From Microlunatus parietis (GTDB lineage Bacteria > Actinomycetota > Actinomycetes > Propionibacteriales > Propionibacteriaceae), in assembly GCF_013407955.1 (NCBI RefSeq), contig NZ_JACCBU010000001.1, forward strand, positions 6,572,001 through 6,636,000: 64,000 nt of DNA. The letters are read 5' to 3'. Shown piece after piece: positions 26,379 through 33,654 of the stretch. The position numbers and the translations under genes are program-made. Each line of letters starts with the position of its first letter. The first letter of the stretch is position 1. Below the pieces are notes generated by a model. It had not been told where the DNA came from. It made no database searches and worked only from the letters and a program-made list of their open reading frames with translations.

Positions 26379-27577
26379 GTCGGGCCTTACGACCGGGCCG
26401 GATGCCGGTCTCCGACGTGATCAGGGTCGGTGCGGTCGGCTTGCGTACCCGACCGCTGCGAGCGGTGCTCTCCTCGCTCGGGATCGCGATCGGCATCGCC
26501 GCGATGGTCGCGGTGATCGGGATCTCCGCGTCGTCCCGGGCCGAGCTGGACCGGACCCTCGACGCGCTCGGCACCAACCTGCTCACCGCCGACGCCGGGT
26601 CGACGTTCACCGGCGGCGCGGCCACGCTGCCGCTCACGGCCGAGTCCATGATCGGCCGGATCGGGCCGGTCGAGGCGACCTCGGCGACCGGGCTGGTGCC
26701 CGACGCCAAGGTGTACCGCAACGACCGGATCCCGGTGGAGCAGTCCGGCGGCATCGCGACGTACGCGGCCCGGAACGATCTGCTCGCCACCACCGGCACC
26801 GCCCTGAAAGCGGGCTCCTGGCTGAACTCCGCGACCGGCCACTACCCGGTCGCCGTGCTCGGCGCCTACACGGCCGAACGGCTCGGGATCACCTCGCCCG
26901 GTCCGGACGTCACGGTGATCATCGGCGGCGTACGGTTCGTCGTCGTCGGCATCCTGGAGCCGTCGGTGCTCGCCCCGGAACTGGACAGCGCCGCGCTGAC
27001 CGGCTGGCCGGTCGCCGAGTCCCTGCTCGGCTTCGACGGGCACCCGACCCGCGTCTACACCCGGTCCGCCGAGGCCCAGGTCGAACAGGTCGCGGCGGTC
27101 CTCGGCGCGACGGCCAACCCGGAGGCGCCGAACGAGGTCGACGTCTCCCGCCCGTCCGACGCGCTGGCGGCGCAGCAGGCGGCGGACCGCGCCTTCACCG
27201 GGCTGCTCGTCGGGCTCGGCGCGGTGGCGCTGCTGGTCGGCGGCGTCGGAATCGCCAACACGATGGTGATCTCCGTCCTGGAACGGCGAGCCGAGATCGG
27301 CCTGCGCCGCTCCCTCGGCGCGACCCACGGCCAGGTCCGGACCCAGTTCCTGGTCGAGTCGCTGCTGCTGTCCGGCCTCGGCGGCCTGGCCGGAGCCGCG
27401 ATCGGGGCAGCGGCGACGGTCGGCTACGCGACGTACCAGGGCTGGACCGCGGTCGTCCCGCTCTGGGCCGTCGCCGGCGGTCTCGCCGCCACCCTGCTGG
27501 TCGGCTGCATCGCCGGCCTCTATCCCGCCGTCCGAGCCTCCCGCCTCTCCCCGACGGAGGCCCTCGCCGCCCCCTAG
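26375..27577 (+). CDS. ABC transporter permease, MacB/FtsX family
   Basis: A 400-residue permease with the four-helix MacB layout: an N-terminal helix (LRAVLSSLGIAIGIAAMVAVIG), a large extracytoplasmic domain of ~220 residues, then three C-terminal helices including the FtsX segment GLGAVALLVGGVGIANTMVISVLERRAEIGLRRSLGA. Together with the adaptor and ATPase it forms a tripartite-like exporter or mechanotransmission complex in the cytoplasmic membrane. The GTG at 26375 overlaps the ATPase stop. The operon ends here; the next bases enter a palindromic repeat interrupted by an insertion sequence. Confidence 0.92.
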   Translation: MSRALRPGRMPVSDVIRVGAVGLRTRPLRAVLSSLGIAIGIAAMVAVIGISASSRAELDRTLDALGTNLLTADAGSTFTGGAATLPLTAESMIGRIGPVEATSATGLVPDAKVYRNDRIPVEQSGGIATYAARNDLLATTGTALKAGSWLNSATGHYPVAVLGAYTAERLGITSPGPDVTVIIGGVRFVVVGILEPSVLAPELDSAALTGWPVAESLLGFDGHPTRVYTRSAEAQVEQVAAVLGATANPEAPNEVDVSRPSDALAAQQAADRAFTGLLVGLGAVALLVGGVGIANTMVISVLERRAEIGLRRSLGATHGQVRTQFLVESLLLSGLGGLAGAAIGAAATVGYATYQGWTAVVPLWAVAGGLAATLLVGCIAGLYPAVRASRLSPTEALAAP

Positions 27578-27590
27578 CCCGATCGGGGCC

Positions 27591-27633
27591 GCCGAACGGA
27601 CGCCTTGACCTCGATTCCGGCCCGATCTGCCGG
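27591..27633. repeat. Palindromic element copy 1, left half (split by the IS)
   Basis: Starts with GCCGAACGGACG (27591-27602), the exact reverse complement of CGTCCGTTCGGC at 29446-29457 on the far side of the insertion sequence. The bases 27619-27633 are the left copy of the target duplication. Joining both halves recreates a ~61-bp hairpin with 20-bp arms (two mismatches). It begins 13 bp after the permease stop and may once have terminated that operon. Confidence 0.75.
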
Positions 27634-27698
27634 TGTCCTGACTTGTGTTCGACCGGACAGTTATGTCTCGGGTTCGTCCGGACAGTTCGGACGAACGC

Positions 27699-28949
27699 AT
27701 GCTGGCGTTCATGGCAGACAGGGTGGTCTCGGTGGACATTCGTGTTCAGATCGCGTTCTGGCCCGAGGACGCGCCGCGGGGCGCGGTCTCTCGGTTCTGT
27801 GAGCGGCACAAGCTGTCGCGGTCCTGGTTCTACGAACTCCGGGCTCGTGCTCGAGCGGAGGATCCGGCGGCGGCGGTCCAGCCACGTTCGCGGTCGTGGC
27901 CGCAGGGGCATCCGCTCGCGGTCGGGCTGGAGATCGAGGAGTTGGCGGTCCGGCTCCGGAAGGAGCTGAGGGATCAGGGCTGTGACTACGGACCGGTCTC
28001 GGTCCGGTTCCGGATGGACCGGCTGGGTGTGACGCCGCCGGCCGCGTCGACGCTGGCCCGGATCTTCTCCCGTCGCGGGATGGTGGTCCCGCAACCGCAG
28101 AAACGACCGCGGTCGGCGGTGCGACGGTTCGTGTTCGCGCTGGTGCATGAGTGCTGGCAGCTCGACGCGTTCGACTGGGTGCTGGCCGCTGACCGTGCGT
28201 GTGTGATCTTCCAGCTCGTGGATGATCATTCCCGGTTCATGATCGCCTCGCTCGCGGCGTGGGGTGAAACGGTGGAGGCGGCGATCCTGGTGGTCGACAG
28301 GGGTATCGCTGCGTTCCAGGTGCCGTGTCTGCTGCTCACCGATAACGGCAGCGCGTTGAATCAGACCCGGATCGGCCGGCGGAGCCGTCTGGTTGATCAT
28401 CTGACCGGACTGGGGTGTCGTCCGATCACCGGCCGGCCGGGGCATCCGCAGACCCAGGGCAAGGACGAACGGGTTCATCAGACCGTGCAACGCTGGCTGA
28501 GAGCCCGGCCGAGGGCGACCTCGTTGGCCGAGTTGCAAGCACAGCTGGATCAGTTCGACCGCTACTACAACCACGACCGTGGCCATCAAGCCCTCGGCCT
28601 GCGCACACCGGCCGAGGTCATGGCCGCTGGGCCGGTCGCGGTCCCGCCGGTCCCGGCCCCACCGGCACCGGCACCGGCACGGCCGGCACGGTCGAAACAG
28701 CCCAGAGTCGCCGCGAACGGCAGCGTGCGGGTCGACGGTGTCCGGATCCAGCTCGGCCGTGAACATGCCAAGACCACCGTCACCACGATCAGCACCGGTC
28801 AGACCGTGACGATCTTCGATGGCCGAGGCCGCCACCTCCGGACCCAGGTCCTCGAACCCGGCAAGACCTACTACAGCAACGGACGGCCCCGCGGCGGCCG
28901 GCTGCCCCTGCTGATCCACCAACAACGACAACGCAAGGAACAACCATGA
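27699..28949 (+). CDS. IS481-family DDE transposase
   Basis: A 416-residue transposase. After an N-terminal helix-turn-helix region (VSRFCERHKLSRSWFYELRAR) the integrase core shows WQLDAFDW (D156 or D159), LLTDNGSAL (D215) and QGKDERVHQT (E257), followed by the RYYNHDRGHQALGLRTPAEVM block typical of IS481/IS3-like enzymes. A C-terminal Pro/Ala linker leads to a small beta-rich domain (VRVDGVRIQLGREHAKTTVT). The ATG at 27699 is my choice; GTG 27645 is further upstream in frame. The frame is intact, so the element may still be active. Confidence 0.9.
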   Translation: MLAFMADRVVSVDIRVQIAFWPEDAPRGAVSRFCERHKLSRSWFYELRARARAEDPAAAVQPRSRSWPQGHPLAVGLEIEELAVRLRKELRDQGCDYGPVSVRFRMDRLGVTPPAASTLARIFSRRGMVVPQPQKRPRSAVRRFVFALVHECWQLDAFDWVLAADRACVIFQLVDDHSRFMIASLAAWGETVEAAILVVDRGIAAFQVPCLLLTDNGSALNQTRIGRRSRLVDHLTGLGCRPITGRPGHPQTQGKDERVHQTVQRWLRARPRATSLAELQAQLDQFDRYYNHDRGHQALGLRTPAEVMAAGPVAVPPVPAPPAPAPARPARSKQPRVAANGSVRVDGVRIQLGREHAKTTVTTISTGQTVTIFDGRGRHLRTQVLEPGKTYYSNGRPRGGRLPLLIHQQRQRKEQP

Positions 28950-29194
28950 TCAACAACGATCGTGAACCAGACGCCGCTGAACCAGACGAGACCAAGATCG
29001 ACCTCCGCGACATCCACGGTCCAGGCTTCACCCAAGATCAATACCGGGCAGCCCTGGAAGCCGGCTACGAAACCGGCTGGTGGGACGACACCGGCCGGCC
29101 CGCACCCTGGCCCGACGACTTCCTCGACGAATCCAGCGGCTGGCAACCAGAACACGGCAGCCGCGACGCCACCGAGCGGTCCCAACCCTTCTAG
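28946..29194 (+). CDS. Small acidic protein encoded within the IS
   Basis: An 82-residue acidic protein starting at an ATG that overlaps the transposase stop (ATGA), so translation is probably coupled. The sequence contains DLRDIHGPGFTQDQYRAALE and GYETGWWDDTGRPAPWPDDF, a compact Trp- and Asp-rich pattern with no family I recognise. Its location between transposase and right end makes it a passenger or accessory transposition gene. Confidence 0.6.
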   Translation: MINNDREPDAAEPDETKIDLRDIHGPGFTQDQYRAALEAGYETGWWDDTGRPAPWPDDFLDESSGWQPEHGSRDATERSQPF

Positions 29195-29424
29195 CGGCTT
29201 CGGCCCAAACCCGCCACGCTGAAGCTGACCGCGAATCGGCAGGCGCCCGGAGACGAGGTCAAGGCTTGGCCGAAGGCCAACCCGAAGGGCCCCGGCCTTG
29301 ACCACGACGAGGACGACGCCACCCTCCTCGCAGCTCCCGCGCGGCCCCGACCCTTGACCAACCACACCACCATCTGTCCACACTGACCTCGGACATACTG
29401 TCCGGACGAACCCGAGACATGACA

Positions 29425-29457
29425 GGCCCGATCTGCCGGTCAACCCGTCCGTTCGGC
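29425..29457. repeat. Palindromic element copy 1, right half
   Basis: Begins with the right copy of the target duplication (29425-29439) and continues GGTCAACC to the arm CGTCCGTTCGGC (29446-29457), complementary to 27591-27602. The degenerate phosphotransferase frame runs into this arm from the other side. The whole 29195-29504 stretch holds only the IS right end and this repeat; I see no gene in it. Confidence 0.7.
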
Positions 29458-29504
29458 GGGGTCGGACACCGAGTTCCGCGAGGGCTTGGCGGAGGAATGG
29501 TGTG

Positions 29505-30032
29505 ATGCGTGGCCGAAGAGGGCAGCGACATCGGCACGGCAGTAGGCCACGTCGAACCAACGCGAGCCGAGCCTCGCCCCGTTCCAGTCGATCACTCCGG
29601 TGAGGGCACCGTCACGCCACAGCAGGTTCCCCGGGTGATAGTCGCCGTGCATCAGGGTGCGGCCTGCGGTCGGATCTGGGCGATGCTGCCGGACGGCATC
29701 CATGGCACGCTGCACGAGAGACGAGTTCGACGGCCATTGGATTCGGGTGAGCTCGCGGTTGCCCCAGTTGTCCTGCGGAAGCAGGGGCCGCCGGCGCCTG
29801 CGGTATCCGTGGCGTGAACTGAAGCCAAGGCATGGGCGATCTGCAGCCAGCGATCCAGATTGGGCGGTCGAACGTCGCCTTGACCGCTCAGCCGAGTCAT
29901 CACGAGAGCCGGCGAACCGAATCAACGCCCTTCCGCATCCAGCCCGTGGAGTCGCTCCACCTTCGTGACCTCGGCCTGGCTCGCGACCTCAGCCAGCATG
30001 TCGTTCAACCCAGTCGTCGAGATCGGCACCAT
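29505..30032 (-). pseudogene. Aminoglycoside-phosphotransferase-like gene, inactivated
   Basis: Family landmarks occur on the minus strand but in different frames. Reading from 30032: a short N-terminal piece ending GLDAEGR, then an in-frame TGA at 29922-29924, then FGSPALVMTRLSGQGDV and RWLQIAHALASVHATD in the same frame. After a frameshift come NWGNRELTRIQWPSNSSLVQ, the catalytic loop LMHGDYHPGNLLW and the metal site GVIDWNGARLGSRWFDVAYC. The usual first ~80 residues (ATP-binding lobe) and the C-terminal end are missing. It is therefore a fragment with at least one stop and one frameshift, lying between the two palindromic repeat copies. Confidence 0.8.
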
Positions 30033-30057
30033 CGGAAGGCTACGGCCTCGGCACCTT

Positions 30058-30118
30058 GCCGAACGGACGATTTGACCTCGATTTCGGCCGGTTTGCGGGT
30101 CAACCAGTCCGCTCGATG
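30058..30118. repeat. Palindromic element copy 2 (uninterrupted, diverged)
   Basis: GCCGAACGGACG (30058-30069) is identical to the left arm of copy 1, and the following TTGACCTCGATT and GGTCAACC are shared too; over ~61 bp the two copies match at roughly 80% with a one-base indel. The inner arms TTTGACC and GGTCAACC still pair, but the outer right arm has drifted (GTCCGCTCGATGG). Copies 1 and 2 bracket the IS and the broken phosphotransferase gene. Confidence 0.75.
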
Positions 30119-30294
30119 GTGTTGAGCGGTGGGTCGGGGGCGCGCGCGATCGGAAGGTGGTGCTGGCGAGATCGCCTCGGAGAAGTACGGATCGTCCACA
30201 GTCCGGAGGTAGGCGCGAACATTGCGTCGCGGAGTTGTCCACAGATTGACGGACGGGGGTGGCGCGGTCGGGCCGGGCGGGTGAGGCTGTCCGG

Positions 30295-31173
30295 ATGGGG
30301 GAGGTGAGGTTGACCACGGCGCGTCGGGAGCGGGAACGAGGGCGGCGGAATCGGGTGCGATCGCTGCGCCGGCTGGTCCGCGGCGTGTACCTGGAGAAGG
30401 ACGACGAGCCGACGCTGCTCGAGCGGTGCGCGGCGGCCGTGCTCGCCGCGCCACCGGACACGGTCGTGGTCGGGGTGACGGCGCTGTGGCTGCACGGAGT
30501 CGAGGTCGCCGATCCGCTTCCGGTACGACTGGCGACCGCCACCGATCTGCGCCGCCGGACGCCGGGACTCCGGCTGGTCCGACGGCACCTGCTGCCGCTC
30601 GCCCGGAATCGCGTCGCACTCCCTGTTCCGGCCTGGGTCGAGGCCTGCACCGAACTTTCGATCGTCGATGCGGTCGCGGTCGCCGATCGGTTGATCAAGC
30701 TGGGCCGGGCGACCAGGAAGGAGTTGGTCGAGGCGGCTGCGGCGGCGACCGGTCGCGGCTGCCGTACCGCCCGCCGGGCTGCAGAGCTGGCCCGGCCGAA
30801 CGTGGCGTCGGTGCGCGAGTCCGAGCTGCGGCTGATGTTGATCATGGCCGGGCTGCCGGAGCCGCGGTGCAACGTCGCGGTCGGCGACGAGCAGCGACGG
30901 ATCGCCGAAGTTGATCTCTACTACGACGAGTTCCGCGTCGTGGTGGAGTACGAGGGCGAGCAGCATCGGACCGACGGCTGGCAGTGGAGCGCCGACATCG
31001 AACGGTACGAGGCGCTCGCCGCAGCTGGCTACGCCGTGATCCGGGTGACCGCGGCGCGACTGCGACAGGCCCGGGCTCTGGTCACGACGATTCATGATCA
31101 CTTGACCGAACGTGGCTACCGAGGTCGGCCGCCGCGCTTCGGGACCGAGTGGCGATCCCTCTTCGAAGCCTGA
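30295..31173 (+). CDS. DUF559-type protein with PD-(D/E)XK nuclease fold
   Basis: A 292-residue cytoplasmic protein of a family abundant in actinobacteria. The N-terminal ~90 residues resemble an AbiEi-like winged-helix region (LRRLVRGVYLEKDDEPTLLER). The C-terminal ~110 residues look like a Vsr/DUF559 endonuclease fold: ESELRLMLIMAGLPEP, then AEVDLYYDEFRVVVEYEGEQH, where the Asp and Glu-x-Glu-type residues would be catalytic, and the late RYEALAAAGYAVIRVTA. Function is unproven; DNA repair or phage defence are possibilities. ATG 30295 is chosen as a plausible start; upstream starts add an unconserved basic stretch. Two DnaA-box-like sequences (30192-30200, 30235-30243) lie upstream. Confidence 0.75.
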   Translation: MGEVRLTTARRERERGRRNRVRSLRRLVRGVYLEKDDEPTLLERCAAAVLAAPPDTVVVGVTALWLHGVEVADPLPVRLATATDLRRRTPGLRLVRRHLLPLARNRVALPVPAWVEACTELSIVDAVAVADRLIKLGRATRKELVEAAAAATGRGCRTARRAAELARPNVASVRESELRLMLIMAGLPEPRCNVAVGDEQRRIAEVDLYYDEFRVVVEYEGEQHRTDGWQWSADIERYEALAAAGYAVIRVTAARLRQARALVTTIHDHLTERGYRGRPPRFGTEWRSLFEA

Positions 31174-31184
31174 CCCAACGATGA

Positions 31185-32084
31185 TCAACCGACGCGGAGC
31201 CCGGCGAGGGTCTCCTCGGCCAGCTGGTTGCGCGGACCGTCGCCGATCGGGACGATGCTGACGAAGCCGCTGAGCCGGTCGGTACGGCCGTCGTCGATGA
31301 TCACGATCGTGACGACGTCCCCGTCGACGCTGATGCTGGGATTGTCGACCCGGATCTCGGCCGAGATGATCCAGCCCTTCCGGCCGTCGAGTTCGTACGC
31401 CTCGTTGCGGACATCGGTACGGCTCTCGAAGTCGGAGAACCAGCTCGGGTTGATCACGCACTGCATCGAGCTCTCCGCCGCGTCGGCCGGCGACTCGAAC
31501 CCCGGCAGGACGGCGACCTCGCCGACCGCGAACCAGGATTCCCAGCCCGGTTCGGTGATCTGGGACTGGGAGGCGACGTCGTAGAACCAGCTCAGCCCGT
31601 GCTTCGGCCGCGGCGGCCCGTACCCGGACCCGACCATCGGGAAGGACAGCTTCCCGCCGTGCACCCGGCCGTCGCTCGGATGCGCCGCGACCTCTCCCGG
31701 GGCCCCACTCGGGCAGGAGACCCGTTCCCGGCGCGACGGCGTCCCCGACGGCGACGGACTCGGCGACGGACTCGGTGAGGGGGTGGGCGAGGCGGTCGGC
31801 TTCGAGTCGTCCCAGGCGCTCACCGTCGATTCGGGCTGCGGGTCCGTGATCGGCCGCGCCCCACCGGTGAGGGTACGGGCGATGAGGATGCCGGTGACCG
31901 CCAGCACGACGACCAGCACCAGCGCCACCACGACGAGCACGACGCCGCGCCGCGATCCCTGGCGCGGATCACCGGGCGCCGGCCGCGGCCGGGTCGTCGT
32001 CCGGTCCGACCAGGCCCGGCCGTCCCAGTAGCGGTATGTGCCCGGCCGGCCACCCGGATCGGGGTACCAGCCAGGTGTCGACAT
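31185..32084 (-). CDS. DUF2510 membrane protein with secreted C-terminal domain
   Basis: A 299-residue protein. The N-terminal DUF2510 motif is clear (TPGWYPDPGGRPGTYRYWDG with RAWSDRTT), followed by one transmembrane helix (VVLVVVALVLVVVLAVTGILIA, about residues 48-70), a Ser/Pro repeat linker (SPTPSPSPSPSPSPS) and a ~175-residue extracytoplasmic domain with two cysteines (VSCPSG, MQCVIN). That domain resembles the lipoprotein-like domains with LPGFESPADAAESSMQC seen in other actinobacterial cell-surface proteins. No function is known. The ATG at 32084 begins the DUF2510 motif directly. It converges on the DUF559 gene. Confidence 0.8.
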   Translation of the reverse strand: MSTPGWYPDPGGRPGTYRYWDGRAWSDRTTTRPRPAPGDPRQGSRRGVVLVVVALVLVVVLAVTGILIARTLTGGARPITDPQPESTVSAWDDSKPTASPTPSPSPSPSPSPSGTPSRRERVSCPSGAPGEVAAHPSDGRVHGGKLSFPMVGSGYGPPRPKHGLSWFYDVASQSQITEPGWESWFAVGEVAVLPGFESPADAAESSMQCVINPSWFSDFESRTDVRNEAYELDGRKGWIISAEIRVDNPSISVDGDVVTIVIIDDGRTDRLSGFVSIVPIGDGPRNQLAEETLAGLRVG

Positions 32085-32326
32085 GCGGCAGAGGTTATCC
32101 CGCGAGGGTCGCAGGAGGACGGCCCCCTGCCTGCTGGCCCGAGGCGGACGCCGGGTTGCGCGATCCCGGTCCCGACGTCGGTTCCTGGAACTCTCACGGT
32201 CCGATACCAACCCTGGACAAACTCGGGAGGTTCTTCGCTAGCGTGCCCAGGGCCGTCCCGCCGGGGCGGCTGTAGCCGACCGGGCCAGACCCGCGCGGGC
32301 CGGGCCCACGACTCGAGGGAGTACCT

Positions 32327-32803
32327 GTGACTGTTCTGAAGCCGTTGGCCAAGGGCGCCGTGGCGGTGATCGCAGGCGCGATCACCGGTCTGGCCGGAGT
32401 GTCCACCGCTGCCGCTGCGCCGGTGACGACGGATCTGACCGGCACCGCGACGACGGTCGTCCAGACCGATGTCGTCGCCCAGCTGGCCGCCGGCCTGACC
32501 GCCGAACTGGAGGCGGAGTTGGCCGACGAGCTGTCGGCCGAGCTGTCCGCCGACGCGTCGGCCGAGGCCGCCGCCGCGGTGTCCGCCGCCGTCACGGCCG
32601 AGATCAAGGCGGTCGTCGAGGCCTACCTGTCCGGTTCGGGCTCGGTGGACGCCGACGTCGTCGCGAGCCTCGAGGCTTCGGTCGAGGCTGCCCTGGCGGC
32701 GGCCCTCGGCGCCGACGTCGCGGTGGACCTCTCGGTCGACCTCGGCCTGGGCCTGAACATCGCCGTCACCGGCGACCTGTCCGCCGGCGACCAGGAGAGC
32801 TGA
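32327..32803 (+). CDS. Secreted Ala/Glu-rich low-complexity protein
   Basis: A 158-residue protein I do not recognise. It has a signal peptide (VIAGAITGLAGVSTAAAAP, cleavage near residue 31) and a mature part made almost entirely of Ala, Val, Glu, Asp, Leu and Ser, with no Cys, Trp, Tyr, Phe, His, Pro or Arg beyond the leader except traces. The middle shows a helical repeat (LTAELEAELADELSAELSAD) that could form an amphipathic or coiled-coil helix; the end is VDLSVDLGLGLNIAVTGDLS. The GTG at 32327 has GGGAG upstream. A strong terminator follows, so it is a single-gene unit and may be highly expressed. Confidence 0.65.
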   Translation: MTVLKPLAKGAVAVIAGAITGLAGVSTAAAAPVTTDLTGTATTVVQTDVVAQLAAGLTAELEAELADELSAELSADASAEAAAAVSAAVTAEIKAVVEAYLSGSGSVDADVVASLEASVEAALAAALGADVAVDLSVDLGLGLNIAVTGDLSAGDQES

Positions 32804-32825
32804 CCTCCGCACCGTCAGTGGTGAT

Positions 32826-32882
32826 CCCCGGTCCGAGCGACCGGGGCAGCGGCCGCCCGGCCTGCCGGGCGGCCGTTTCTTG
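32826..32882 (+). terminator. Tandem hairpin terminator
   Basis: Two hairpins follow the secreted-protein gene. The first has arms CCCCGGTC (32826-32833) and GACCGGGG (32839-32846) around CGAGC. The second has 10-bp arms GGCCGCCCGG (32851-32860) and CCGGGCGGCC (32865-32874) around CCTG and is followed by GTTTCTT, a proper intrinsic-terminator tail, unusual in this GC-rich window. Confidence 0.8.
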
Positions 32883-33003
32883 TCCGCCGCGTCGTCGCGA
32901 GCGGTGGATTGTGAGTTGGGTCACAGAATGCAACCGTACGGCCGCCGCCGGACTACTCCCGGGTGACAGAAGAAAAACCTTCCATCCTGAGGAGGATGAC
33001 TCG

Positions 33004-33564
33004 ATGCGTATGGTCACGCGGATTGTCGGTGCTGTGATTGCGGGTGCCGGCCTGATGGCCGCCCTGGCCTTGAGCGCCACCGCCGCCCCGAGGTTCGTCA
33101 CCGGCACGGTCGACGCCAACGGGGGCCTGAACGGCCGGATCGCGCCCAGCACTCACACGGCGAAGAACTATCTCTTCCGGGACGGGTCGAAGATCAGCAT
33201 CGACTGCCGGACCAAGGGCACCATCGTCGGCGGCAACGCCGAGTGGTACCTGGTCGCCGCCGAGGGCGACGCCAACTGGGTCTCCGCCAGGTACGTCGAT
33301 CTCACGGGTCCCGCGCCGCGCTGGTGTGGCGACTCGGGCGAGACGATCTCGGTCAAGATCACCAAGGACGTCTGGTCCCGGCAGGGCCCGTCCACCTTGG
33401 ACAAGAAGCGCCGGCTGCAGCACGCCGGTGGCGGCCAGGAGGTGCTCTGCTACGTGTACACGGCGGCCGGCGGCAGCAAGCGCTGGGTGGTCACGCTGGA
33501 GGACGGCTGGGTCCCGGCGAGTGCGGTGAAGACCAGCAAGGAGATTCCCTTCTGCCAGGGATGA
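33004..33564 (+). CDS. Secreted protein with two SH3b-like domains
   Basis: A 186-residue exported protein: signal peptide (IVGAVIAGAGLMAALALSATAAP), then two bacterial SH3-like repeats. The first runs from GLNGRIAPSTHTAKNYLFRDGSKISIDC to WVSARYVDL, the second from KDVWSRQGPSTLDKKRRLQHAGGGQEVLC to GWVPASAVK. Each repeat has the inward-pointing polar start, a Cys near the centre and a W-V exit. Such domains bind peptidoglycan or act as spacers. AGGAGG precedes the ATG at 33004. It is transcribed alone and ends at a bidirectional hairpin shared with the ABC permease operon. Confidence 0.82.
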   Translation: MRMVTRIVGAVIAGAGLMAALALSATAAPRFVTGTVDANGGLNGRIAPSTHTAKNYLFRDGSKISIDCRTKGTIVGGNAEWYLVAAEGDANWVSARYVDLTGPAPRWCGDSGETISVKITKDVWSRQGPSTLDKKRRLQHAGGGQEVLCYVYTAAGGSKRWVVTLEDGWVPASAVKTSKEIPFCQG

Positions 33565-33613
33565 GTTGAGCTACCGCCGGTACCTGGGGGAACCGACGGG
33601 GCGGGGGGCGATC

Positions 33614-33654
33614 GAACGGTCCGGCGTCGATGATCAATCGATGCCGGACCGTTC
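33614..33654. terminator. Long hairpin overlapping a permease stop codon
   Basis: GAACGGTCCGGC (33614-33625) pairs perfectly with GCCGGACCGTTC (33643-33654); inside, TCGAT and ATCGA extend the stem after one G-T wobble, leaving a GATCA loop. The stop codon of the minus-strand permease (33634-33636) lies in the loop. It sits between convergent operons and is a good bidirectional terminator candidate. Confidence 0.65.

Larger units (their letters stand above)
27634..29424 (+). mobile_element. IS481-like insertion sequence (1,791 bp) with 15-bp target duplication
   Basis: The ends are TGTCCTGACTTGTG... (left) and, read inwards from the right, TGTCATGTCTCGGG.... They align over about 33 bp with roughly five mismatches and both contain CCGGACAGT. 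A second copy of the end motif lies just inside the left terminus (ATGTCTCGGGTTCGTCCGG, from 27663). The flanks carry a direct repeat of GGCCCGATCTGCCGG at 27619-27633 and 29425-29439 (16 bp if the next T is counted). It encodes a DDE transposase and a small second gene; the last ~230 bp are non-coding. TG...CA ends and a long duplication fit the IS481 family, though the element is longer than usual. Confidence 0.85.

Noticed and set aside
27195..28943. Long minus-strand open frame (582 codons) opposite the transposase and permease end
   Set aside because: It is the antisense shadow of two well-supported genes, is Arg/Pro-rich without domains, and only reflects GC-rich codon structure.
31741..31799. 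Short tandem repeat GACGGACTCGGC-like
   Set aside because: It is the DNA of a Ser/Pro linker in the DUF2510 protein, a common low-complexity hinge, not a repeat array.
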